A DNA stretch of 35,748 bases, taken from contig DATKMK010000095.1 in the NCBI GenBank assembly GCA_035541895.1, positions 1 to 35,748 of the forward strand, written 5' to 3'. The notes beneath the pieces are model-generated. The model made no database searches and had not been told where the DNA came from. It saw only the letters and a program-made list of their open reading frames with translations. The position numbers were made by a program, and so were the translations under genes. The first letter of the stretch is position 1, and the number at the start of each line of letters is the position of its first letter. Below are positions 8,440 through 15,492 of the stretch, piece by piece. The stretch comes from DATKMK01 sp035541895. GTDB taxonomy: Bacteria; Desulfobacterota; Binatia; HRBIN30; JACQVA1.

Positions 8440-8897
8440 GTCGCCGACTGGTCGAATGGTCGACCCGGCTCAATCCCCTCGTCAGCGCGATCCTTCGTTC
8501 GCGAGTGCACTGGCTGCTGAGTCCGGGATTGATGTTGATCACGGTCACCGGACGCAAGAGCGGCCGCCGCTACACCATCCCCGTCGGCTATCTTCAGACC
8601 GCCGACGCCATCATCATCCTGATCTCCGAAGCACCCAGCAAAATGTGGTGGCGCAACTACCGCGACGAGGGCCCAATCGAGGTGTTGTTACGCGGCCGAC
8701 GTCGCGGGGGGCGGGCGCTGTTGGTGCAACCAACGTCGCCGGAGTTTCGCGCGCGCGCGGACGCGGGATTTCGCCGCTCGCGGTTCATCGCGCGAATCTT
8801 CGGCATCGACTTCGACCCGCGAGGCGGGCTCTCGAACGCGCAAGTCGAGCAACTCGCGCGGCGTGCGGCCATCGTTCGGGTCACTCTCGATCCATGA
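8436..8897 (+). CDS. Deazaflavin (F420)-dependent nitroreductase/quinone reductase-like protein (Ddn family)
   Basis: A 153-residue split-barrel protein. LMLITVTGRKSGRRYTIPVGY is the Ddn/FDOR-B hallmark found in mycobacterial F420H2-dependent nitroreductases. It continues with IIILISEAPSKMWWRNYRDEG, which lines the cofactor pocket in that family. Such enzymes transfer hydride from F420H2 to quinones or enones. Whether this organism makes F420 cannot be seen here. The gene is joined by ATGA overlaps to enoyl-CoA hydratase upstream and the TPR lipoprotein downstream. Confidence 0.8.
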   Translation: MSRRLVEWSTRLNPLVSAILRSRVHWLLSPGLMLITVTGRKSGRRYTIPVGYLQTADAIIILISEAPSKMWWRNYRDEGPIEVLLRGRRRGGRALLVQPTSPEFRARADAGFRRSRFIARIFGIDFDPRGGLSNAQVEQLARRAAIVRVTLDP

Positions 8898-9664
8898 GGC
8901 AGCGGACCGCGATGAAGCAACGGATGCACCGGAAGGCTCATGTAGTGGCCGCACTGTGGGCCCTGCTGCTTGGCTCGGGTTGCGGGACGCAGCAGAAGAT
9001 CGGCATGGAAGGGCTCGGGCGGCCGGCTTTGATCTGGCACTCGACTGATGACGCGGCGGCCGAATCGCGTCGCATCGAGGTCGAGCGGGACACCGAACAA
9101 CAGTTGCTGACCGAATTGCACGAGTCGGAGCACAAGGGCGAGGACAACCTCGCGCTCGCCGCGACGCTCTACAGCTTGGCGATCTTGCGTCGTCAGCAAG
9201 GCGATCTTCCGCAAGCGACGCAACTGTATCGACGCGCGCTGGCGATCCGCGAGCGCGTGGAAGGGCCGAACCATCCCGATGTCGCGACCACGCTCAACAA
9301 CTTGGCCGCCGCGGAGGCCGTGCAGGAACACTACGACGCCGCACAGCCGTTGCTCGAACGGGCGCTGACCATCCGTCGCGCGGCGCTGGGCAGCGAGGCG
9401 GTGCAAACCGCCGAGAGCATGAACAACCTCGCGCTCCTGTATGCCGCGCAAGGCAACGCCGCCGCAGCGGAGCCGCTCTATCAGGAGGCGCTCGCCGCGA
9501 TGGAGAAGTCGGGCACGTCCGAGCCGGACGGGTTGCGCCGCGTGCTGAGCAACTACGCCGCGCTGCTGCACGACACGGGTCGCAATGCCGAAGCCGACGC
9601 GCTCGAAACGCGGGCGCAGGCGCTCCGCGCGATCGAAGCCCCGCCGCTCAGTCCGCCGCAATGA
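8894..9664 (+). CDS. TPR-repeat lipoprotein (kinesin-light-chain-like repeats)
   Basis: A 256-residue protein. A basic N-terminus and hydrophobic stretch end in LLGSGC (Cys about residue 30), a plausible lipobox. Three to four 42-residue TPR/kinesin-light-chain repeats then follow (ATLYSLAILRRQQGDLPQAT, ATTLNNLAAAEAVQEHYDAA, AESMNNLALLYAAQGNAAAA, RVLSNYAALLHDTGRNAEAD). These repeats are protein-interaction scaffolds and the partner is unknown. The start at 8894 overlaps the previous stop (ATGA). An internal ATG at 8912 is also possible. It would be anchored to a membrane, probably facing the periplasm. Confidence 0.82.
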   Translation: MRQRTAMKQRMHRKAHVVAALWALLLGSGCGTQQKIGMEGLGRPALIWHSTDDAAAESRRIEVERDTEQQLLTELHESEHKGEDNLALAATLYSLAILRRQQGDLPQATQLYRRALAIRERVEGPNHPDVATTLNNLAAAEAVQEHYDAAQPLLERALTIRRAALGSEAVQTAESMNNLALLYAAQGNAAAAEPLYQEALAAMEKSGTSEPDGLRRVLSNYAALLHDTGRNAEADALETRAQALRAIEAPPLSPPQ

Positions 9665-9742
9665 GCGAGACCGATTGCGCGCGGCTTCGCTCGCGGCGAC
9701 GCCTCGGCTATAGTCGCGTTTCGCGCGTCGAGGAGACCCTCA

Positions 9743-10000
9743 ATGAAGCATGCGGGAGAGCAAGCGTTGGAGGCGCTGGAGCCGTTGCTCGCGGAAATCC
9801 GCCGCGTCGACGGTTTGCAGGAAAAGAAGCGCGGGGTTTTCTACCGGAAGTCGAGCGGCTTTCTTCATTTTCACGAAGACCCTGCCGGCTTGTTCGCCGA
9901 TCTCAAGATCGACGGCGACTATCAACGATTTCCGGCCACCACCGCTCGCGAACGCGACGCCCTCGTCCGTCGCATCAAGACCGCTCTACGCCGCACCTAG
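9743..10000 (+). CDS. Small conserved protein of unknown function (85 aa)
   Basis: An 85-residue soluble protein. GAGGAGACC precedes the ATG. The middle (KKRGVFYRKSSGFLHFHEDPAGLFADLK) looks like a conserved small family I have seen in actinobacterial and deltaproteobacterial genomes without a function. No catalytic motif or membrane segment is visible. It is preceded by 78 bp of leader after the TPR gene. Its last 15 bases overlap the end of a decayed histidine-kinase gene on the other strand. Confidence 0.75.
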   Translation: MKHAGEQALEALEPLLAEIRRVDGLQEKKRGVFYRKSSGFLHFHEDPAGLFADLKIDGDYQRFPATTARERDALVRRIKTALRRT

Positions 10001-10310
10001 CTGGCGCGGAAGCGTGAAGCGAAACAGCGAACCGCCGGCGGGATTGGGTTCGAACCAGATGCGCCCGCTTCGCGCATCATCTGGAGCGAGGCGAAAATGC
10101 TGGTCAGCGGTCCGCGCAGGTCGTGCACCATGGTATGGATGAGGTCGTGGCGCAACTCTTCCGCCCGCTTGCGCTCGGTGATGTTCTGCGTCGCCACCAA
10201 CCGGCCGCAGGGACGCCCGCGGGCGTCGCGGATCGTCGTGATGCGCAAGTCGCGACGGCTCCGAACATGACCCAGCGTACGGCCTCGTACCCGGACCGCG
10301 CTGCGCCACG
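9986..10310 (-). pseudogene. Remnant of a PAS/histidine kinase with internal deletion
   Basis: On the minus strand the tail of a PAS domain (LRITTIRDARGRPCG ... VATQNITERKRAEEL) runs into a HisKA dimerisation helix with the phospho-acceptor motif (DLIHTMVHDLRGPLTS). The sequence then jumps, in another frame, to the extreme C-terminus of the HATPase domain (GRIWFEPNPAGGSLFRFTLP) ending at 9986. The N, D/F and G1 boxes between them are gone, so about 100-130 residues were deleted. The sensor N-terminus is absent as well. It cannot phosphorylate anything and is a decayed two-component kinase. The intergenic space 10001-10359 is otherwise empty. Confidence 0.8.
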
Positions 10311-10359
10311 CCGGTCTCTCTCGATTGACTGATTGCCCGCCGTTGCGCAACAGTAAACT

Positions 10360-10857
10360 ATGACCTGGCTCGGTCGCACCACCGCACCCGCTTCGCTCGG
10401 CAGCCTGTTGGCACTGCGGCCCGAGCTGCTCGATCTGCACCGCGACTTCTACAACAAACTGTGGAACGCCTCCGGAGTACCGCCGAGACTCCTTGAGTTG
10501 TGCCGCCTCCGCGTCGCATGGCGGCACGACTGCCGGAGCGAGCTTTTGATTCGCCATCCCGCCGCCGGCGTTAGCGATGCGGATAGGGGTGCGCTCGCGG
10601 ATTGGCACCGCTCCGAGCGCTTCAGCGATTGTGAACGTGCCGCATTGCGACTCGCCGACCAGGTGCCGTGGCAGGTAGGGGACATCGACGATGAGACCGT
10701 CGCGGCGCTACGCCGGCACCTGGCCGATCCGCAAGTCGTCGCTGTCATGCTGGCGCTGACGCTCTTCGACATGCACTGCCGGCTGCGCCACGGCCTCGGG
10801 GTCGAGCCGCCGGAGACCGCCGAAGCAACCAACGCCGCTCTGGGCACGCTCGACTGA
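10360..10857 (+). CDS. AhpD/carboxymuconolactone decarboxylase-fold protein, C-x-x-E type
   Basis: A 165-residue all-helical protein of the carboxymuconolactone decarboxylase (CMD)/AhpD superfamily. The family pattern (helix, R-x-R-V-A, Cys motif, His) appears as LLELCRLRVAWRHDCRSELLIRH at about residues 44-66. The motif is C-x-x-E with a following His instead of C-x-x-C-x3-H. The C-terminal half has ALRLADQV and VMLALTLFDMHCRLRHGLG, typical of the fold. It lies 7 bp upstream of a paralogue whose motif is C-x-x-[TGA]. The two align along their length, so they are probably a duplicated pair that may form mixed oligomers. There is no strong ribosome site before the ATG. The reaction is unknown. 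Confidence 0.78.
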   Translation: MTWLGRTTAPASLGSLLALRPELLDLHRDFYNKLWNASGVPPRLLELCRLRVAWRHDCRSELLIRHPAAGVSDADRGALADWHRSERFSDCERAALRLADQVPWQVGDIDDETVAALRRHLADPQVVAVMLALTLFDMHCRLRHGLGVEPPETAEATNAALGTLD

Positions 10858-10864
10858 GGGACCG

Positions 10865-11365
10865 ATGTCGAACCGACCACGCATCACCCCGGTGGTGTCC
10901 GGCTCGGCCTTGGCTCATCAGCCGGCACTCAACGACGCATTTTGGAAGTTGTACGGCGCGCTGTGGAATCGCGGCGTGCTCGACCATCGCGCCAAGGAGA
11001 TTGCGCGCATTCGCAACGCGCGCGTCACCAATTGCGGCTTGTGACGCAACGTTCGCTTCGCCGTGGCGCGTGAGCAGGGATTGACGGAGCAGCAGGTTGA
11101 CCACATCGATGATCACTACGAAAGATCGCCGCTGAGCGAGCGGGACAAAGTCACGTTGCGCTTTACCGACGCGCTCCTCTGCGTTCCGACGGGCGTCGGT
11201 CCCGATCTCTCCGATCAACTTCAGCGGCATTTCAGCGATCCGGAAATCGTGGAACTGGCGCTCGCGGTGGGATTGTTCCACGCGCTCTCGAAGTTGCTGA
11301 TTGCGCTCGGCCTCGAGCCCGACAACATGCCAATCACCGTCGTCCCAACACCCGGAGCGGAGTAA
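10865..11365 (+). CDS. AhpD/CMD-fold protein with in-frame TGA at a redox-motif position (selenoprotein candidate)
   Basis: Read from the ATG at 10865 (GAGGGACCG before it), the frame is open for 166 codons except for one TGA at 11042-11044 (codon 60). On both sides it is plainly one protein: RAKEIARIRNARVTNCGL, then TGA, then RNVRFAVAREQGLTEQQVD and, near the end, LALAVGLFHALSKLLIALGL. In the AhpD/CMD family the motif here is C-x-x-C; the first Cys (codon 57) is kept and the TGA occupies the second. AhpD-like selenoproteins are known from environmental surveys. A short stem-loop can be drawn at 11055-11075 (loop CGUG), about the right distance for a bacterial SECIS, but it is weak. The alternative is a nonsense mutation or base error. 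No sel genes are in this window. Confidence 0.7.
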
Positions 11366-11430
11366 CGATTGGAGGATGCGCCAGGGCAGTTTGCACTCGC
11401 CGCATACCTGGCAGCGTCGTTTGACCGCGC

Positions 11431-12000
11431 ATGGAGGAGTTTCTCATCCGCTTCGGATTGTTGGCCGCCTTCCTCGGGGCAGCGCTGGAAGGTGACGGCA
11501 CCGCGCTGCTTGCCGGCGTGGTGGCGCATCTCGGATTCTTCTCGCTGACCGCCGCGATTGCCACGGTGGCTGCGGGCGGGATGTTGGTGGATTGCGTCTG
11601 TTACGGAATCGGACGGGTGCAAGCAGAAGCGATTCGGAGCACCCGCGTCTATCGGCGCGTTGGTCCGTTTGTTGAACAACTCGTGGCCCGCGTCGGCGAC
11701 TGGGAGATCGTCGCGGCTCGCTTCGTCTTCGGCACGCGCGTCGCAAGCATGATGCTATGGGGAATGAAGCGACTCCCGTTCGTGCGGTTTGCGCTGTTCG
11801 ACCTGGCCGGTTGCACGCTGTGGGCGTCGGGATTTGTCGCACTCGGGTTCGGATTCAGCGGCAGCGCCGCCGTGCTCATCGGGCAAGTCAAGCGCGTCGA
11901 GCACCGCGTCGTCGTCGCCTTGATCGGTATCAGCCTCCTCGTCGTTGTGGTTCGCCGCGCCCTCCGTCCGCGCGTGAGCGCACGCGCGGATCATGAGTAG
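11431..12000 (+). CDS. DedA/VTT-domain membrane protein
   Basis: A 189-residue membrane protein with four to five hydrophobic segments (LLAAFLGAALEGDGTALLAG; LTAAIATVAAGGMLVDCVCY; LFDLAGCTLWASGFVALGFG; ALIGISLLVVVV). It has the DedA/VTT features E-G-x-G near residue 20, a membrane-re-entrant region and the R-F-V-F-G-T-R loop (about 97-103) that corresponds to the conserved R-F/x-P-G-x-R motif. DedA proteins act in lipid flipping and membrane homeostasis. Here Pro is replaced by Phe/Gly-Thr and the usual acidic residues are sparse, so it is a divergent member. It sits 65 bp after the CMD pair on the same strand. Confidence 0.8.
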   Translation: MEEFLIRFGLLAAFLGAALEGDGTALLAGVVAHLGFFSLTAAIATVAAGGMLVDCVCYGIGRVQAEAIRSTRVYRRVGPFVEQLVARVGDWEIVAARFVFGTRVASMMLWGMKRLPFVRFALFDLAGCTLWASGFVALGFGFSGSAAVLIGQVKRVEHRVVVALIGISLLVVVVRRALRPRVSARADHE

Positions 12001-12009
12001 TCACTGCGG

Positions 12010-13251
12010 TCATTCGACGGCTCCGTAAGCCGCCTGCTTCGCGCGTGCGTGCGTCGCCCTGACTTCGTCGATTGCGACGGTCAACTCGGTCAGAAAATCG
12101 CGGATCACCGGTTCGTGCACCGCGTTGACCGTGCAATGGAGGCTGGGCGGCGGTTTCTGATGATCGACCACCCAACCGCGCTGCCGCAGTGCCGTACCGA
12201 CCGCAAATGCATCGATATCGTCGAACGCAAACGCCGCGTGCGTCGCGTCGGGCTCACCGAGAACTCGCACGCCGGGGATCGCACGCAGGCCGGCGAGGAG
12301 GGCTTCGGTGGCGGCACGCGCCGATTTGGTCAACCGCAGGTAGCCGTCTTCGCCGAGGTAGTGCAGCACAGCCCACGCTGCCGCGATCGGTCCACCGCTC
12401 TTGGTGCCGAGCACGCCCGAGCTGCCGTAGCGGCCGCCAAGCCAATTGTCGGTCACGAAGGTTTGGTGGCGCCGCAAGTCTTTGTTGCGATGCACGAGCA
12501 CCGACGCCCCTTTCGCCGTGTAGCCGTACTTGTGCAGATCGACGGAGATCGACGTCACGCCGGGCACGCGAAAGTCGAAGGGCGGAATGGCGTAGCCGAG
12601 TCGCTCCAGCATCGGCAGGGTGATGCCGCCCATGCACGCGTCGACGTGACAGTTGATGTCGGCGGCGGCCGCCAGTTGCGCGATGGGGGTGATGGGATCG
12701 ACAACGCCCTGCGGATACTGCGGTGCCGAGCCGACGAGCAACACCGTGTTGGAAGTCATCAGAGCACGCATAGCGTCCACGTCGGCGCGGAAATCGTCGC
12801 GCACCGGCACACGGATCGACTTGACGTCGAAGTAGTACGCCGCCTTCTCGAACGCGGCGTGCGCGCTGGTCGGCAAGACCATCTCGGGCGCGGTGATGCC
12901 GCGCTCGCGGCCACGGCCGCGCGCCGCCTTCACCGCCAGCAAGATGCTTTCGGTGCCGCCGCTGGTCATGAATCCAGCCGCATCGGATCCGCCATGCAGC
13001 AGATCCGCCACCATCGCGACAACCTCCGATTGCATGACCCGCAGGCTCGGAAAGGCCTCGGTGTTGAGCGCGTTGGCCGACAAGAAACGCGAATTGGCGA
13101 GCGTCGCCAGTTCGAGCACATCGTCGCCGGCGTGATACGCCAAGCTGAACGCGCGGCCCGACTTCCATCCGACATCGCGCGCCTGCAGCGCGTCGAGTTG
13201 AGCGACGATCCGATCCCGCGGCATTCCGGTCTTCGGCAGCGGCACCTTCAT
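12010..13251 (-). CDS. PLP-dependent decarboxylase/lyase family protein (sphingosine-1-phosphate-lyase-like)
   Basis: A 413-residue fold-type I PLP enzyme. TSGGTESILLAVKAAR (about residues 96-111) binds the cofactor phosphate. HVDACMGG (about 202-209) carries the Asp that contacts the pyridine nitrogen. SISVDLHKYGYTAKGAS (about 234-250) carries the Schiff-base Lys (about 241). This order and the HKYGY motif match the group II decarboxylase / sphingosine-1-phosphate lyase branch, often annotated as aspartate aminotransferase family. The substrate could be an amino acid or a phospho-amino alcohol. The ATG at 13251 follows AGGAGGA too closely for ideal spacing; an ATG at 13224 is an alternative. 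The stop is 9 bp from the convergent DedA-like gene. Confidence 0.85.
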   Translation of the reverse strand: MKVPLPKTGMPRDRIVAQLDALQARDVGWKSGRAFSLAYHAGDDVLELATLANSRFLSANALNTEAFPSLRVMQSEVVAMVADLLHGGSDAAGFMTSGGTESILLAVKAARGRGRERGITAPEMVLPTSAHAAFEKAAYYFDVKSIRVPVRDDFRADVDAMRALMTSNTVLLVGSAPQYPQGVVDPITPIAQLAAAADINCHVDACMGGITLPMLERLGYAIPPFDFRVPGVTSISVDLHKYGYTAKGASVLVHRNKDLRRHQTFVTDNWLGGRYGSSGVLGTKSGGPIAAAWAVLHYLGEDGYLRLTKSARAATEALLAGLRAIPGVRVLGEPDATHAAFAFDDIDAFAVGTALRQRGWVVDHQKPPPSLHCTVNAVHEPVIRDFLTELTVAIDEVRATHARAKQAAYGAVE

Positions 13252-13372
13252 TCCTCCTGGCTCCCGGTGGCTAGCTGGTCCGCGTTTCGGCCGCAAGCCT
13301 CCGCGCATCGCATTGACTTTTGCCCGTCGACCAAACGATGCTGCAGCCGAGCTGGTCGGAGATGAGGGCGAA

Positions 13373-14299
13373 ATGGCGTGCCGTCGAGTGGGAGTGATGG
13401 TCTGGGCATCGCTGGCCAGTATGCGGCTGCTCGTGCTGCCGGCCGGCAGCGCGGCGCAATGCTGCGGCGACTGCAATCAGGATGGGCGAGTAACGGTCGA
13501 TGAATTGGTAACTGCGGTCAACCGTGGACTCGGCGGATGTCGCGACGATGGCGCGTGCACCGTCAGCATCGCCGCCTGTACGGGCCAGTTGACGCAATGC
13601 CAGAGCGCGCTGGCGAGCTGCCAGTCGCAGCCCAGCGGCCAACGGCTGCCGGCAACCGGCCAGCTTACCTCGTATGCCGCGACCGACGACGGCGCCGTCC
13701 GAGCGGGAGCAGCTTTGCACTACCAAGACAACGGCGACGGCACGATCACCGACCTCAACACCGGACTGATGTGGGAGAAGAAAGTCCGACGAGATGGCAG
13801 CACCGACGCGAGCAATCTGCACGATGCCGACAACTGTTATCGTTGGGCCGGCGTGTGCTCGGGCAATCACGCCACGCCCTGCGGCACGACCGCCGACTGC
13901 GCGACTGCCGGCGGGTCTTGCCAAGCGGGCGACTGCCAGGTCAGCTCGCCCGACGGAATGACGATCTTTCAGTGGGTCGCGGCAGTCAATGCTGCGCGCT
14001 TCGCCGGCTACAATGACTGGCGGGTGCCGAACGTGAAGGAACTCGAAAGCATTGTCGACTACGAGCACGCGCGGCCGTCGGTGAGCACGGCCTTCAACGG
14101 GACGAGTTGCGGAACGGAGTGCAGCGACCTCGCGACCGCCGCGTGCAGTTGCACGACCGCCCTGCTCTACTGGTCATCCAGCACCTACGCGCCCGACTCG
14201 ACCAATGCGTGGGGTGTGTACTTCAGCGTCGGCAGCGCCGGGTACAACAACAAGGGGCTCAATCTGCTGCCGGTTCGCGCCGTCCGCGGCGGATCGTGA
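13373..14299 (+). CDS. Secreted Cys-rich protein with dockerin-like calcium motif and DUF1566 (Lcl-type) domain
   Basis: A 308-residue protein. An N-terminal signal peptide (ASMRLLVLPAGSAAQ) is followed directly by CCGDCNQDGRVTVDEL, a single dockerin/EF-hand-like calcium loop, then a Cys-rich spacer (about residues 45-85). A C-terminal DUF1566 domain follows (DNGDGTITDLNTGLMWEKK at about 120-138; YNDWRVPNVKELESIVD; YWSSSTYAPDSTNAWGVYF; LLPVRAVRGG at the end). DUF1566 domains occur in secreted and surface lectin-like proteins. More than 20 Cys residues imply many disulfides. A second Cys-rich insert (about 165-195) interrupts DUF1566. It is probably extracellular or surface-bound with unknown ligand. 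Confidence 0.85.
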   Translation: MACRRVGVMVWASLASMRLLVLPAGSAAQCCGDCNQDGRVTVDELVTAVNRGLGGCRDDGACTVSIAACTGQLTQCQSALASCQSQPSGQRLPATGQLTSYAATDDGAVRAGAALHYQDNGDGTITDLNTGLMWEKKVRRDGSTDASNLHDADNCYRWAGVCSGNHATPCGTTADCATAGGSCQAGDCQVSSPDGMTIFQWVAAVNAARFAGYNDWRVPNVKELESIVDYEHARPSVSTAFNGTSCGTECSDLATAACSCTTALLYWSSSTYAPDSTNAWGVYFSVGSAGYNNKGLNLLPVRAVRGGS

Positions 14300-14528
14300 T
14301 CGATCGCCTCACCGCTCGCGGTCCGCGCGTAGTGCGATCCCCGAACGCATGATGGATTGCATGCGGTTTCGTTTGCGACCGCGGCAGAATTGCAACCCGT
14401 TGCGAGAATCATCCGCGTTGCGTTGTGTGTCAGGTTCCCAACGCAGCGGCAATCGCGGCTGCGGGCTGACGTAATCATGGGGCGGCGATCACCACTTTCA
14501 ATCGCGCGCGTCAGCGGCGGCACGCTCT

Positions 14529-15281
14529 TTGGTTTTGCGTCGCACCGTGAGACGCACGACATGTCAGCACTCCTCCCGCACGCTTCCCTCATCGATCGCG
14601 GCAGCGCCTCTGGCCTCAATCGCGCTGGCACTGTTATCTGTGCGCCCGGCCGTCGCGTACAACGCGCAACTGGCTTGGTCGAACGTATCGAACGCGGCCG
14701 GCTACAAACTCTACGTCCGCATCGGCGCGCAGAGCTACGGCGCTGGCAACGATCTGGGATCGCTGCCGCCCGGCGGCGACGGTCTGATCCACTACACTGC
14801 GGGTGGGATGGTGCCGGACCAGGTCAACTATTTTGCGGTCACCAGCTACGCCGCCGGCGGTGCGGAAAGCAGCCGGTCCAACGAACTGTCTTTGATGGTC
14901 GCGTCGACCGCGACACCCACGAACACGCCAGGCGCAAGCCCGCCCCAACCCACGTTGACCGCAACTGCAGCGGTACCCACCCCATCGGCAACGGCGCAAG
15001 CGACGGCGACCGTCGCGCCTCCTTCATCCCCGACGGCGACTGCGGCGCGCAGTGTTACATCGACGGCAACGAGTACGGCGACCTTCACCCGGGCCGCAAC
15101 CGCGACATCGACCACAACGCTCACCAAGTCCCTAACGTCGACGCCAACCCGCACAACGACCAAGACGGTGACGCGCACCCCAACCGCGACAGCGACGCGA
15201 GCGCCGACCTCAACGCCGACTCCGACCGCAACACGGACCGCGCCGCCCCCAACCAGTACACCGCGGCGGAAGAAGCACTAG
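14529..15281 (+). CDS. Secreted fibronectin-III-like protein with Thr/Pro/Ala-rich tail
   Basis: A 250-residue protein. A hydrophobic export segment (ASIALALLSVRPAVAYNAQL) leads into an Ig/fibronectin-III-like domain (about residues 45-125: LAWSNVSNAAGYKLYVRIG ... VNYFAVTSYAAGGAESSRSN). About 120 residues made almost only of Thr, Ala, Ser and Pro follow, ending in RRKKH. The tail is coded by repeated ACN/GCN codons and is probably an extended stalk. Upstream, 14300-14528 holds nothing recognisable. The start codon is uncertain: several in-frame starts exist and none has a clear ribosome site. The function is unknown. Confidence 0.7.
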   Translation: MVLRRTVRRTTCQHSSRTLPSSIAAAPLASIALALLSVRPAVAYNAQLAWSNVSNAAGYKLYVRIGAQSYGAGNDLGSLPPGGDGLIHYTAGGMVPDQVNYFAVTSYAAGGAESSRSNELSLMVASTATPTNTPGASPPQPTLTATAAVPTPSATAQATATVAPPSSPTATAARSVTSTATSTATFTRAATATSTTTLTKSLTSTPTRTTTKTVTRTPTATATRAPTSTPTPTATRTAPPPTSTPRRKKH

Positions 15282-15347
15282 TCCCCCGACCGGCGGCCTA
15301 GAATCTGCGGCAAGGATCGATCGCGCCTCTGACTTTCGCACGTCCTC

Positions 15348-15376
15348 GGTAGCCCGCTGTGCGGGTCGATGCTACA
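15348..15376. repeat. Inverted repeat in the gap before the MotA-like gene
   Basis: GTAG ... CTAC outer arms enclose a CCCGC-TGT-GCGGG hairpin. It could terminate the upstream gene or be a structured leader element. There is no T run. The rest of 15282-15492 shows nothing else I can support. Confidence 0.35.
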
Positions 15377-15492
15377 CCGGACAGTAAGCGGAGCGGCGCC
15401 ATGAAGGTCGACGAGGTCCGGCGTTCGTCCTTTCCGGGATCAGTGGGACCGGCGCGTGATCCGACACCCAACGAGTCGGGAGGTACCCAGGG

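Noticed and set aside
14907..15270. Repetitive ACN/GCN tract as a CRISPR or DNA-level tandem repeat
   Set aside because: There is no constant repeat-spacer length. It is the codon pattern of a Thr/Ala/Pro-rich protein tail.
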